Part shown: in pieces, positions 25,648 through 33,651 of the stretch
How positions within the stretch are numbered: the first letter of the stretch is position 1
How the letters are laid out: each line of letters starts with the position of its first letter
Assembly: GCA_009885805.1 (NCBI GenBank)
Contig: VFJZ01000038.1
Span: 1-48,355, forward strand
Source of the DNA: Actinomycetota bacterium
GTDB lineage: Bacteria; Actinomycetota; Thermoleophilia; Gaiellales; F1-60-MAGs149
Reading direction: 5' to 3'
Length of the DNA: 48,355 nucleotides
The notes under the pieces: model-generated
Told to the model about the DNA's origin: nothing
Seen by the model: the letters and a program-made list of their open reading frames with translations, nothing else
Database searches by the model: none
Translations under genes and position numbers: made by a program

Positions 25648-26465
25648 GCGAGCGCCTTCTGGAAGAAGGCGGTGACGATCCGCGTCGCCTCCTCGGGCGC
25701 TTCGAGCAAGTCGGCATGGCCGATGTCGGGGAACTCGTACACCTCCGCCCACTCCGGGATGGCGGCGGCGATGTCGTGCGCGCTGAAACCGCCCGCGGCG
25801 AGCCGCGGCGGCGTCATCGTGTCGCGGGTGCCATTCGTGAACAGGATCGGCCGGCGGATCTGCCGCGCGAGATGCTCGATGTCCATCGTCTCCATCGCCA
25901 GGCACGCCTGGCGCACGGTGTACGGCGAGTTCTTGGCGATCACGCTGCGTACCATGTCGAAGATGCCCGGGTTGGCGGCGATGAAGTGGTCGCCGACGGC
26001 CTGGATCGTGATCAGGTCGGAGAGATCGTCGAGCGGCATCGCCTCGGCCATCTTGCGCCAGGTGCGGAAGTAGACCTTGCGGTACAGATCGCAGCGCGCC
26101 ATGCCGCAGTCGGAACAGCCGGCGATCGTTCGCTCCGGATACTTGCCGACGAACGCGATCGTGACCATCCCGCCCATCGAGGTGCCGTGGACGAGCGCCT
26201 TGTCGATGCCGAGCGCGTCGAGCAGCAGCGCGCCCTCATCGGCCCAGTTCTCGACCGAGTAGGCCGTCAGCGGGCAGTCGGAGCGCCCGTAGCCGGAGGC
26301 GTCGAACGAGAGCAGCCGGAAGTTCTTCCGGAAGCCGTCGTTCACCATGGCGAAGTTGTCGCGACCGAACAGCGATCCGCCGAACTGCATGATCAGCGGT
26401 GCGTCTTTCGGCCCCGTCAGTTCGTAGTAGATACGGATGTCGTTGGCGAGCGTCACGTACGGCAT
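25644..26465 (-). CDS. Alpha/beta hydrolase
   Basis: The 273-residue hydrolase has the nucleophile elbow HGTSMGGMV, an Asp in TNGTRDTMTPP and the His in PDIGHADLLEAP. Its N-terminus (IRIYYELTGPKDAPLIMQFGG) is typical of small lactonases, esterases and C-C hydrolases. Strikingly, the cap carries four cysteines close together (GCSDCGMARCD region plus one more), of unknown meaning. It is the first gene of the three-gene leftward operon. A TAGACT box at 26477-26472 lies at leaderless distance from the ATG. Confidence 0.87.
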   Translation of the reverse strand: MPYVTLANDIRIYYELTGPKDAPLIMQFGGSLFGRDNFAMVNDGFRKNFRLLSFDASGYGRSDCPLTAYSVENWADEGALLLDALGIDKALVHGTSMGGMVTIAFVGKYPERTIAGCSDCGMARCDLYRKVYFRTWRKMAEAMPLDDLSDLITIQAVGDHFIAANPGIFDMVRSVIAKNSPYTVRQACLAMETMDIEHLARQIRRPILFTNGTRDTMTPPRLAAGGFSAHDIAAAIPEWAEVYEFPDIGHADLLEAPEEATRIVTAFFQKALA

Positions 26466-26732
26466 GCGGCGAGTCTATCGCGACCGTGGAACGGTCCGGC
26501 GCGGCCGTCGAACGTCCCGGCACGGCCGAGTCACGGCCCGTGACCGGATTCGCACGCACTGGCCGCGGTCGCGACCGGTGCCTGGCCCGGTTCCGGCCAC
26601 GGCCGACGAAGCGATGCGGGTTTGCGCGAGGCGATGTCCGATTCGGGGCCAGGCCCGGTCACGGGTGGCGTTTCAGCCTACGCGCGTTGCGACACCGAGC
26701 GCGCGCTGCGCGGCACAGGTATCGTCTCGGCC
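26466..26732. other. Intergenic region between two divergent operons
   Basis: This 267-bp stretch holds no convincing gene. It contains two palindromes, GACCGT-gga-ACGGTC (26482-26496) and GTCACGG-c-CCGTGAC (26530-26544). The latter matches the palindrome over the RDD gene start at 30381-30397. The start region of the amidohydrolase has no obvious promoter. Confidence 0.5.
26530..26544. promoter_or_regulatory. GTCACGGNCCGTGAC palindrome (copy 1)
   Basis: Seven-base arms with a one-base centre, GTCACGG-c-CCGTGAC. The same 15-bp sequence, apart from the central base, occurs at 30382-30396. A shared operator is possible, but GC-rich palindromes also arise by chance. Confidence 0.35.
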
Positions 26733-27476
26733 GTGATCATCGACGCCCACGCCCACGTCGATGACGTGCCCGCGCTCGGCTGGCACATGCCCGCCGAGTT
26801 GTTACTTGAACAGATGGACGCCGCCGGCGTGGACGTCACCGTCATCATGACCATCACCGACGCGCCCGAGGTGAACCCGACGGCGCTCGAGATGATCCGC
26901 GACGTCATGGACTCCCATCCCGGCCGATTCGAGGCGTACGCCCGCATCCACCCCTGGTACGGCGACGAGGCAGAGGACCTCGTCGTCCGCGCGATCCGCG
27001 ACCTCGGCTTCGCCGGCCTCAAGCTCCACCCGGTGACCACGATCGCGCACCCGGCCGAGGAGGCGTCGCTGCGTCTGATCCGCCGCGCCGCGTCCTTCAA
27101 CGCGCCGACCCTGATCCACTGCGGCGACGACCCGATGTGCACCCCGCTGGAGATCGAGCAGGCGGCGATTCGCGCGCCGGAGGCGACGATCGTCCTCGGG
27201 CACATGGGGGCCTACTACCACGGGCAGGACGCGCTCGCGGTGGCGGAGCGGCGGCCGAACGTCATCCTCGAGACGTCCGCCTGTCCGTATCCGGACCTGA
27301 TCGGCGAGGCGGTGCGACGGATCGGCGCTGAGCGGGTGATCTTCGGTTCCGACGCGCCCGGCTGCCCGCCGGCGATCGAACTGGCGAAGGTGCGCGCGGC
27401 AGGCCTGACCGCCGAGCAACTGGAGCGGGTGCTGCACCTGAACCAGCAGGCGCTGTTCGACGGGGTCACGCGATGA
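26733..27476 (+). CDS. Amidohydrolase family 2 (metal-dependent TIM-barrel hydrolase/decarboxylase)
   Basis: The 247-residue protein keeps the amidohydrolase-2 signature: IIDAHAHVD with His6 and His8, GLKLHPV with the lysine-histidine pair, LIHCGDD, IVLGHMGAYYHG and VIFGSDAPGCPP with the barrel-end aspartate. Relatives hydrolyse lactones or amides or decarboxylate aromatic acids. The GTG start at 26733 places HxH at the expected place; the longer upstream frame is unsupported. ATGA overlap with the next gene (27473-27476) makes it part of a three-gene operon with a degenerate paralogue and an SDR. Confidence 0.88.
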   Translation: MIIDAHAHVDDVPALGWHMPAELLLEQMDAAGVDVTVIMTITDAPEVNPTALEMIRDVMDSHPGRFEAYARIHPWYGDEAEDLVVRAIRDLGFAGLKLHPVTTIAHPAEEASLRLIRRAASFNAPTLIHCGDDPMCTPLEIEQAAIRAPEATIVLGHMGAYYHGQDALAVAERRPNVILETSACPYPDLIGEAVRRIGAERVIFGSDAPGCPPAIELAKVRAAGLTAEQLERVLHLNQQALFDGVTR

Positions 27477-28216
27477 TCGTCGACGCGCTCGTCTACGCCG
27501 GGCCGTCGCTGTACCGCGACGGTATCGGGCTCGATGACCTGCTCGCCGCCGCCGCGCGGGCGGGCGTCGACCACCTGCTGGGAGCGCCGGCCCGCCCGCC
27601 GGACTACGACCTACCGGCTGCGAGCGAGCGCCTCGCCGAGGAGTGCGCCACGAGCGGCGGCCGCGCCTCCTGCCTGGCCCGCGTCGATCCCTGGCAGCAC
27701 GACGCGCCCGCGCGCGCCCGCGACCTGCTCACCCACGGCGCCGTCCGCGGTCTGCTCGTGCACCCGTACCAGGAGACGATCCAGGCGAATCACGCCGCCG
27801 TCGTCGCCGTTGCGCGCGAGGCAGCCGCGGCAGGCAAGCCGGTCGTCGTCGAGGCCGGCCACCCACTCGTCGCCGAGGCGCTCTCCCTCGCCGACCTCGC
27901 CCGCCAGATCGACGGCCCCGTCGTGATGACGCGCGGCGGACAGGTGAACATGGGCGGCCTCGCACAGCAGTCCGCCGACCTCGCGCTCGCGGCGAGCGCG
28001 AACCTCCACGCGCTCACCTGCGGCATGTACCGCCAGGACTGGCTGGAGGCGTGCGTCGCCACGTTCGGGCCGGCGCGGCTGCTGCACGGCTCCGGCGCGC
28101 CGATCTTCGACCTCGCATTCGAACTCGAACGGACAAGGCAGGTAGCGATGAGCGACACGGAACGCGCCGACGTGCTCGGCGGCAACGCCCGCAGGCTGTT
28201 CGGACTCACGGCATGA
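27473..28216 (+). CDS. Amidohydrolase-like paralogue without metal ligands
   Basis: It has the same length (247 residues) and plan as the preceding gene. MIVDALVYAG stands where IIDAHAHVD is expected, so both histidines are gone (Leu6, Tyr8); LGHMGAY reads MTRGGQVNMG and FGSDAP reads HGSGAP, removing the terminal aspartate. LLVHPYQE and VVEAGHP keep isolated histidines. The reading frame is long and intact with normal codon use, so it is maintained rather than decaying. A structural or regulatory partner of the active enzyme is inferred. It is coupled by ATGA on both sides. Confidence 0.8.
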   Translation: MIVDALVYAGPSLYRDGIGLDDLLAAAARAGVDHLLGAPARPPDYDLPAASERLAEECATSGGRASCLARVDPWQHDAPARARDLLTHGAVRGLLVHPYQETIQANHAAVVAVAREAAAAGKPVVVEAGHPLVAEALSLADLARQIDGPVVMTRGGQVNMGGLAQQSADLALAASANLHALTCGMYRQDWLEACVATFGPARLLHGSGAPIFDLAFELERTRQVAMSDTERADVLGGNARRLFGLTA

Positions 28217-28914
28217 GTCGGCGGATCATCGTCAGCGGCGGCGCGTCCGGGATCGGCGCGGCGACCGTCGCGCGCTTCCGTGGCGAGGGTGCGAAGGTCG
28301 CGATCCTCGACCTGGACGAATCGGCCGACGTGGTGGTCGACGTGGCCGATGCCGCCGCCCTGCGTGCGGCCGTCGAGCGGGCTGTCGCCGACCTCGGCGG
28401 GCTCGACGTGGCCGTCGCAGCAGCGGGCGTCGGCTGGACCGGCACGATCGAGCAGATGGAGCCCGACGAGTGGCAACGCCTTTTCGCGATCAACGTCCAC
28501 GGCGTCTACGGACTGGCTCGGGCCTGCCTGCCCGCCCTGCGCGAGAGCCGCGGCGCGTTCGTCGCGATCGCCAGCCAACTGGGCGTCGTCGCTGTCGCCG
28601 ACGCCGCCGGCTACTGCGCGACGAAGGGCGCGGTCATCAACCTCACACGCGCGATGGCGATCGACCACGCCCGGGAGGGCGTGCGGTTCAACTGCGTCTG
28701 CCCAGGCCCGACCCAGACGCCACTCGTCGATCGCTACTTCGCAGCGCTGCCGGACCCGGTCGCAACCCGACGCGCCTACGAGGAGGCAACCGTCATCGGC
28801 CGGATGGCGACACCCGAGGAGATCGCGGAGGCGATCGCCTACCTCGCCTCGCCGACGGCCGGATCGACAATCGGCGCCGCCCTCGTCGTGGACGGCGGCT
28901 TCACCATCCAGTGA
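28213..28914 (+). CDS. Short-chain dehydrogenase/reductase
   Basis: The 233-residue SDR has IIVSGGASGIGAATVARFRG (TGxxxGxG type), VAVAAAGVGWTG in place of NNAG, the serine in FVAIASQLG, and YCATKGA with Tyr and Lys. It is shorter than usual after the first strand (ILDLDESADVVVDVAD), indicating a compact NAD site. ATGA coupling to the amidohydrolase pair suggests oxidation of their product alcohol. The last 14 bp overlap the opposing nucleotidyltransferase pseudogene. Confidence 0.9.
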   Translation: MSRRIIVSGGASGIGAATVARFRGEGAKVAILDLDESADVVVDVADAAALRAAVERAVADLGGLDVAVAAAGVGWTGTIEQMEPDEWQRLFAINVHGVYGLARACLPALRESRGAFVAIASQLGVVAVADAAGYCATKGAVINLTRAMAIDHAREGVRFNCVCPGPTQTPLVDRYFAALPDPVATRRAYEEATVIGRMATPEEIAEAIAYLASPTAGSTIGAALVVDGGFTIQ

Positions 28915-29573
28915 CGCCGAGAATCGCGTCGATCGCGACGACCCCGAGCGAGCGCGCCGCGGGTCGATCGGCATGAAGACTCCAGGTGTCGTCATCATCG
29001 AGGATCGCCGCGAGCCCTGCGAGGCGCGCCCGTTCAGACCGTGAGAGGGGTGCGTCCGCGAGTTCATCTTCGATCTCGTCGGGCCGCCTCGCGCAGCAGG
29101 CGGGGAGGATGCCCAGGTCGCTGGTCTGGGAGCGCGGGCGGTCAGATACCGCTCGCGCGCGCTCCTTCACGAGGAGTCCACCGAGCAGGGTTGGGATGGG
29201 GACTCGGCCGCTGCGATCGCCGACCGTGAGCGCCAGGAGGCCCGGCCGCGCGAGCGCGTGAGTCCCTCCCGGCACGGCGGCGGTCCACGCACCCGGCGCG
29301 ACCTCGAGCCTCGAGCGCGCGAACGCCTTGCTCGCCCAGCCAGTGCGTGATGTGACCGATCAGCGACGGTGCGACGCGCACGTCCACGAGCACGTCGGCG
29401 TCCGCGGTCGCGCGCGCCACGGTGACGCCGCACCGTCGCGGGTGAAGGACGACCATCTGGGCGCCGATCAGGGACCATGCGGACGGGTACTCGGCGGACA
29501 GCGCGAGCACGCGATCCCACGTCGGATCAGCCGGGCCGAGACCGGCCGCGCCGAGGTCGCGCGGCGCCTTCAT
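28901..29573 (-). pseudogene. Broken AbiEii-type nucleotidyltransferase (toxin-like), frameshift and deletion
   Basis: The N-terminal part (from ATG 29573) has SLIGAQMVVLHPRR and ARATADADVLVDVR, the DxD-bearing nucleotidyltransferase motif of AbiEii-like toxins. After THWLGEQGVRAL the frame is lost near 29285-29325. The C-terminal part continues in another frame as PGGTHALARPGLLAL...IPTLLGGLLVKE, which is the family's usual second half. The stretch that normally joins them (about 40 residues) is also missing, so a deletion that shifted frame is the simplest cause. It overlaps the intact HTH gene by ATGA, and relatives with both genes form a type IV-like toxin-antitoxin pair. Loss of the toxin with the antitoxin retained fits inactivation. 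Confidence 0.78.
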
Positions 29574-30325
29574 CGGCTCAGCCGATCCCGGAGGATCTGG
29601 CGCAGCACGTCGGCGCCGACAGCCCGACGTCGCTCATCGAGATCGTCGTGAAGGTCCAGCGCGACGGCCGGCGGCGGCGCCTCGCGCGGCCGGCCGTCAT
29701 CGGACCGTGTCGCGAGCAGGCGCCGTGCGACTTCGCCCGGCAACGGCCGGAGGATCAGATTCTCGCCCCCGAAGCACCGCGCCAGCCGGTAATGCGCGGC
29801 GATCTCCGCGATTCCATCCGCCGCTGCGTAGGCATCGAGATGCGGCTCGAACTCGCGCAGGCCCGCCGCGCGCGCGCTTAACGATGCGGCGCCAGTCACG
29901 ACGCCGGCGTTGGCGATTCGTTCGCGCACGCGGTCGAGGACAGGCCCCGGGACCGAATAGCGGCGCGGCGCGGCGCTCCGGTACCGGGTCAGCGCACTGA
30001 GATCGGCGGGGTCGTCCGCGTCTCGGACGAGCGCCGCGAGACGGAACCGCCACCGCCGGTCGGCACCCGCCATGATGGCCTCCACCAGCTGCGCGTCGCC
30101 GCCGATCAGGGCGAGGACTGCCCAGGCGTGCGCGGGCCCGAGTGGACGCCCGCGAGGTCGGCGCTGCCGCGCTAACCGCTCGACCTCGACGACCGGGATA
30201 AGCTGGCGGCCGCCCACCTCGACGGCCGGAAGAAGCTCGGCCGCGACGAGACGCCAGACGCGGGGAGCCGAGAGCCCAAGACGACGAGCCGCCTCCGGGA
30301 CGGCCACGAGATCATCGCGCCGCAC
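29570..30325 (-). CDS. HTH DNA-binding protein, antitoxin-like partner of the nucleotidyltransferase
   Basis: The 251-residue protein starts with an excisionase/MerR-like helix-turn-helix (VAVPEAARRLGLSAPRVWRL, residues 8-27, then VEVGGRQLIPVVEVERLARQ) and continues into a mostly helical, Arg/Ala-rich domain of unknown fold. The frame is intact. It is coupled to the broken nucleotidyltransferase gene and reads away from an inverted-repeat operator at 30342-30371, consistent with autoregulation. The GTG start at 30325 is used because nothing longer is open. The antitoxin role is inferred from the gene pairing. Confidence 0.75.
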   Translation of the reverse strand: MRRDDLVAVPEAARRLGLSAPRVWRLVAAELLPAVEVGGRQLIPVVEVERLARQRRPRGRPLGPAHAWAVLALIGGDAQLVEAIMAGADRRWRFRLAALVRDADDPADLSALTRYRSAAPRRYSVPGPVLDRVRERIANAGVVTGAASLSARAAGLREFEPHLDAYAAADGIAEIAAHYRLARCFGGENLILRPLPGEVARRLLATRSDDGRPREAPPPAVALDLHDDLDERRRAVGADVLRQILRDRLSR

Positions 30326-30341
30326 AATCCGAGCGTAGCAC

Positions 30342-30371
30342 GTAAAATAGCGCCCTATAGTGCTAATTTAC
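30342..30371. promoter_or_regulatory. Operator-like inverted repeat upstream of the HTH gene
   Basis: GTAAAATAGC (30342-30351) and GCTAATTTAC (30362-30371) form 10-bp arms with one mismatch around CCTATAGT-like AT-rich DNA. A minus-strand TATAGG -10 falls in the centre. This is the best operator candidate for the HTH protein; it lies in one of the few AT-rich spots of the window. Confidence 0.65.
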
Positions 30372-30380
30372 GCGCGCTAT

Positions 30381-30397
30381 CGTCACGGACCGTGACG
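30381..30397. promoter_or_regulatory. CGTCACGG-A-CCGTGACG palindrome over the RDD start codon
   Basis: The perfect 8-bp arms around a single A overlap the GTG start of the RDD gene (30392). The inner 15 bp match the palindrome at 26530-26544 except for the centre. It may bind a dimeric regulator of the RDD gene. Confidence 0.4.
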
Positions 30398-30844
30398 ACC
30401 TTCTCCGACCTCCTTTCGCGCCCCATGGAGCCGCCGCCACCCGCCGGCCTCGTCGCGCGCGGCGTCGCCGCGGCGCTCGACCTCGGCGTCCTCACCGCCG
30501 CCCTGCTCGCCTTCGCGACCTTCCTCGGCCGCGCCGAGTTGACCACGGGCGAGGCTCTCGTCTTCGGCCTCGCGAGCCTCGGCTACTACGTGGCGTTCGA
30601 GGCGGCGCCCGGCGGCGCGACGCCCGGCAAGCGCGCGACGGGCATCCGTGTCGCCGACGGCGCTGGCGGGCGCGCCGGGCTGAAGGCGGTCCTGATCCGC
30701 ACGGCGCTGCGCCCGATCGACTCGCTGCCCTGGCTCGCGCCGTACAGCTTCGGCGTGCTCTACGCGCTGGCCACCGGCCCGGAACGGCGCCAGCGACTCG
30801 GCGACGTCGCCGCCGACACGCGCGTGATCCGCGTCAGGGGCTGA
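30392..30844 (+). CDS. RDD family membrane protein
   Basis: The 150-residue protein has the RDD layout: ARGVAAALDLGVLTAALLAF as the first hydrophobic segment with the Arg and Asp, a second segment in LVFGLASLGYYVAFEA, the loop GGATPGKRATGIRV, and RTALRPIDSLPWL. It ends in RRQRLGDVAADTRVI, the family's LGDxxAgT-type segment. RDD proteins are poorly characterised; some take part in ion transport. The GTG start is at 30392. The gene end overlaps the opposing secreted-protein gene by 11 bp. Confidence 0.88.
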   Translation: MTTFSDLLSRPMEPPPPAGLVARGVAAALDLGVLTAALLAFATFLGRAELTTGEALVFGLASLGYYVAFEAAPGGATPGKRATGIRVADGAGGRAGLKAVLIRTALRPIDSLPWLAPYSFGVLYALATGPERRQRLGDVAADTRVIRVRG

Positions 30845-32144
30845 GGAACGTCCGCGACTGGCGATCGAGCTTCTTCGCCAGCCGGTCGCGCACCTGCAGC
30901 GACAGCGGCGCCGTCGCCGGCGAGTACATGCCGGCCTGGAGGAGGAGCGGGCCACGGACCCAGTAGAGGTCGGAGTACGCCGCCCCATTCGGCCCCTCGA
31001 CGACCCACGCGCCCGGGAACAGGTCCGACCGCGACACGCGCCCCACCGCCATCGTCCGGATGTGCCTGAGAGCGTGACGAGCGCCCGCGTCGGTGTCGAA
31101 CGCGTAGCCGGTGAGCGCGTAGCTCCCGCGCGGCCGATGGGAGACGCGGATCGCCTGCACGTGCATGCCGACGAAGCCGAGCTCGGCGAACCGTGCGCTA
31201 CGGTCGGTCGTCAGGATGCCGCCGGCTCCGGAACCGCCGGGCTCGAAGAAGAGGCTGGCCCGCGCCGCAGCCGCGCGGGTCGAGTGCCCGCCGGGAAGCT
31301 CCCGGTCCGGCACGGCGAGCCGCGCGAGGTGCCCGGCAAGCGTCGGGTCGGCAGGAAGCACGGCTGGCGCGACCGGGACGTCGGCGGAGTAGATGCTCGC
31401 CTGCGCCGCGAACACCCCGGCGAGCCGTCCCCTCAGGAGACGCGCCTCGTGCACGCCCGCCGGGACGGCGTAGCTCGCACGGAGCAGCAGCGCGCCGTCG
31501 ACCCAGAGCAGATCTGACGTTCGCCGCTCGCCGTCCTCGACCAGCGCGGAGTCGGGCGCGAAGCCGCTCGGATGCCAGGGTCGGCCGGACAGGTCGCGCA
31601 GGGCCCGGAAGGCGCGGTCGGCGCCGTCCGCGTCCGCGAACGCCCAGGCGACGATCCCGAGCCGGCCCTTCACGCCCTCGATCTCGTAGCTCTGCGCCCG
31701 ACCAAGCAGGAAGCGCGAGGCGAAGAACTCGGCGACGATCACCGACCGCGGCGTCTGACCGGGCAGCGGATAGCGGAAGACGGCGTCGGCCTTCGGCGGA
31801 TGGCGGTTATCGAAGCCGTTCGCGACGATCCGCAATCCCAGCTCCGCCGCCTGCTCGTCGGTCAGGAACAGCCCGGGCAGATCGGTCGCCGCCTGCCGAA
31901 CCTCCGCCTGGTACAGCGCCGCGACGGGGTTCACCTCGTCGGCCGGCGCCGCAGACGGGGCAGCCGACTCGAGCTTCAACTGCAGCAGCGACGGCACCTC
32001 CGGCTGCGGCCCTGAAGCGGCGACGAGCGGCGGATCCGAGCCGCCGCCACGGACGACCGTGACCGCGATCAGCCCCGCGCCGGTGAATCCGAACAGCGCG
32101 GCGGCAATACCGGCAAGGGCGTTGTGCGGCCCGTGGACGCTCAC
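30834..32144 (-). CDS. Hypothetical anchored protein with a duplicated domain
   Basis: This protein of about 436 residues matches nothing I recognise. One hydrophobic segment near the N-terminus (LAGIAAALFGFTGAGLIAVTVV) suggests a membrane anchor or uncleaved signal, followed by a Pro/Ala-rich linker to about residue 75. Two related domains follow (about 90-235 and 290-430). Both contain a short A-FDxDAGA-R-AL helix (AFADADGADRAFRALRDL versus AFDTDAGARHALRHIRTM), then a DLLWVDGALLLRA / DLYWVRGPLLLQA pair. A tandem duplication is therefore clear. A TACAAT box (32156-32151) lies at leaderless distance before the GTG start. Extracytoplasmic location is inferred. Confidence 0.72.
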   Translation of the reverse strand: MSVHGPHNALAGIAAALFGFTGAGLIAVTVVRGGGSDPPLVAASGPQPEVPSLLQLKLESAAPSAAPADEVNPVAALYQAEVRQAATDLPGLFLTDEQAAELGLRIVANGFDNRHPPKADAVFRYPLPGQTPRSVIVAEFFASRFLLGRAQSYEIEGVKGRLGIVAWAFADADGADRAFRALRDLSGRPWHPSGFAPDSALVEDGERRTSDLLWVDGALLLRASYAVPAGVHEARLLRGRLAGVFAAQASIYSADVPVAPAVLPADPTLAGHLARLAVPDRELPGGHSTRAAAARASLFFEPGGSGAGGILTTDRSARFAELGFVGMHVQAIRVSHRPRGSYALTGYAFDTDAGARHALRHIRTMAVGRVSRSDLFPGAWVVEGPNGAAYSDLYWVRGPLLLQAGMYSPATAPLSLQVRDRLAKKLDRQSRTFLSP

Positions 32145-32185
32145 GATCCGATTGTAGTTCTCGCGAGGACCACTCGTGACAACCG

Positions 32186-33601
32186 TTACACCCTCGTGAT
32201 GGACCGAGCCGGCACGTTCCCGGCGGTGGCTGCGTCGTACACCGAGCGCTTCACGAAGCGGCCGTGGCCGGGTTGCGTGAGGATCTTGCCGTCGTCGTAC
32301 ACGACCGTGCCGCGCGACAGCGTTGTGCGTGGCGAACCGGCGACGGTCCTACCCTCGAAGAGGTCGTAGTCGACGTTCATGTGCGACGTCGCGGTCGAGA
32401 ACGTGAACGCCCGGTTCGGATCGAAGATCACGATGTCGGCGTCGGCACCCGGCGCGATCGTGCCCTTGTGCGGATGCAGGCCGAAGATCTTCGCGATCGC
32501 CGTCGACGTCACCTCGACCAGTCGGTTCATCGACATCCGGCCTTCGCGCACGCCATGCTCCCAGAGGAGCGGCAGGCGGTGCTGGATACAGGCGAGGCCG
32601 TTCGGGATCTTCGAGAAGTCGCCGAAGCCGAGCCGCTTCTGCTCGTCGTTGAACGGGCAGTGATCGGTCGAGATCGACTGCAGGTGGTCGTAGATCAACG
32701 CGTCCCAGATGTGCTTCTGGTTCGACGCGTCACGAAGTGGCGGCGAGCAGACGTAGCGCGCGCCCTCGAAGTTCGGCCGGCGCAGGTCGTCGATCGACGT
32801 GAACAGGTACTGGATGCAGGTCTCGCCGATCGCGTGGATGCCGCGGGCGCGCGCCGCGATGATCTCGTCCGCCGCCGCCTTGCAGGACACGTGGACGATG
32901 TAGACGGGGGTACCCGCGATCTCGGCGAGTCGGATCGCGCGGCCGGTCGCCTCCGCCTCGACCGACTCGGGCCGCGTCAGCGCGTGGTAGATCGGGTCGG
33001 TCTGGCCGGCCGCGAGCGCCTTCTTGACCAGGTGGTCGATCGCCCAGCCGTTCTCGGCATGCACCATCACCAGGCCGCCCGTCTCCTTCGTCCGCTCCAG
33101 CACGGTCAGGAAGAGGTCGTCCGTCACCATCAGGACGTCCTTGTAGGCGAGGAACACCTTGAACGTCGAGACGCCCTCGTCGACCATCGCCTGCATGTCG
33201 GCGAAGGTGCCGTCATCGGCCTTCGTGATCGCCATGTGGAAGCCGTAGTCGACGTGTGCGCGGCCCTCGGCGCGGCCCTGCCACTCCTCGAGCGACGAGC
33301 GCAGCCCGCCGGCGTGCATCTGCAGCGCGAAGTCGACGAGACAGGTGACGCCCCCGGCCGCCGCCGCGCGCGTGCCGGTGTCGTAGTCGTCCGCCGTCCA
33401 CGTCCCGCCGAACGGCATCGACAGGTGCGTGTGGTTGTCGATCAGGCCGGGGAGGACGTAACAGCCGCTCGCGTCGATCGGCTCCGCGTCGACGCCGTCG
33501 AACGAGCCGATCGCGGCGATCTGCTCCCCGTCGATCAGGACATCGGCCTGCACGGTGTCGGTGGCCGTGACGATGGTGCCGCCGCGGATGATCTTGCGCA
33601 T
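32186..33601 (-). CDS. D-hydantoinase/dihydropyrimidinase
   Basis: The 471-residue cyclic amidohydrolase has all catalytic residues: His57/His59 in LIDNHTHL, the carboxylated Lys148 in STFKVFLAYK, His181 in MVHAEN, His237 in VHVSCK and Asp313 in STDHCPFN. It hydrolyses a hydantoin or dihydropyrimidine to the N-carbamoyl amino acid without ATP. The C-terminus PNRAFTFSTATSHMNVDYDL and GRFVKRSVY is the normal end of this family. It is divergent from hyuA2, with 50 bp between starts. In contrast to the ligand-less relative at 21874, this one is expected to be active. Confidence 0.93.
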   Translation of the reverse strand: MRKIIRGGTIVTATDTVQADVLIDGEQIAAIGSFDGVDAEPIDASGCYVLPGLIDNHTHLSMPFGGTWTADDYDTGTRAAAAGGVTCLVDFALQMHAGGLRSSLEEWQGRAEGRAHVDYGFHMAITKADDGTFADMQAMVDEGVSTFKVFLAYKDVLMVTDDLFLTVLERTKETGGLVMVHAENGWAIDHLVKKALAAGQTDPIYHALTRPESVEAEATGRAIRLAEIAGTPVYIVHVSCKAAADEIIAARARGIHAIGETCIQYLFTSIDDLRRPNFEGARYVCSPPLRDASNQKHIWDALIYDHLQSISTDHCPFNDEQKRLGFGDFSKIPNGLACIQHRLPLLWEHGVREGRMSMNRLVEVTSTAIAKIFGLHPHKGTIAPGADADIVIFDPNRAFTFSTATSHMNVDYDLFEGRTVAGSPRTTLSRGTVVYDDGKILTQPGHGRFVKRSVYDAATAGNVPARSITRV

Positions 33602-33651
33602 CTCAGCCGTCTCCTGAATCGTTGACGCGGGAGGTTGATCATACTCGCACC

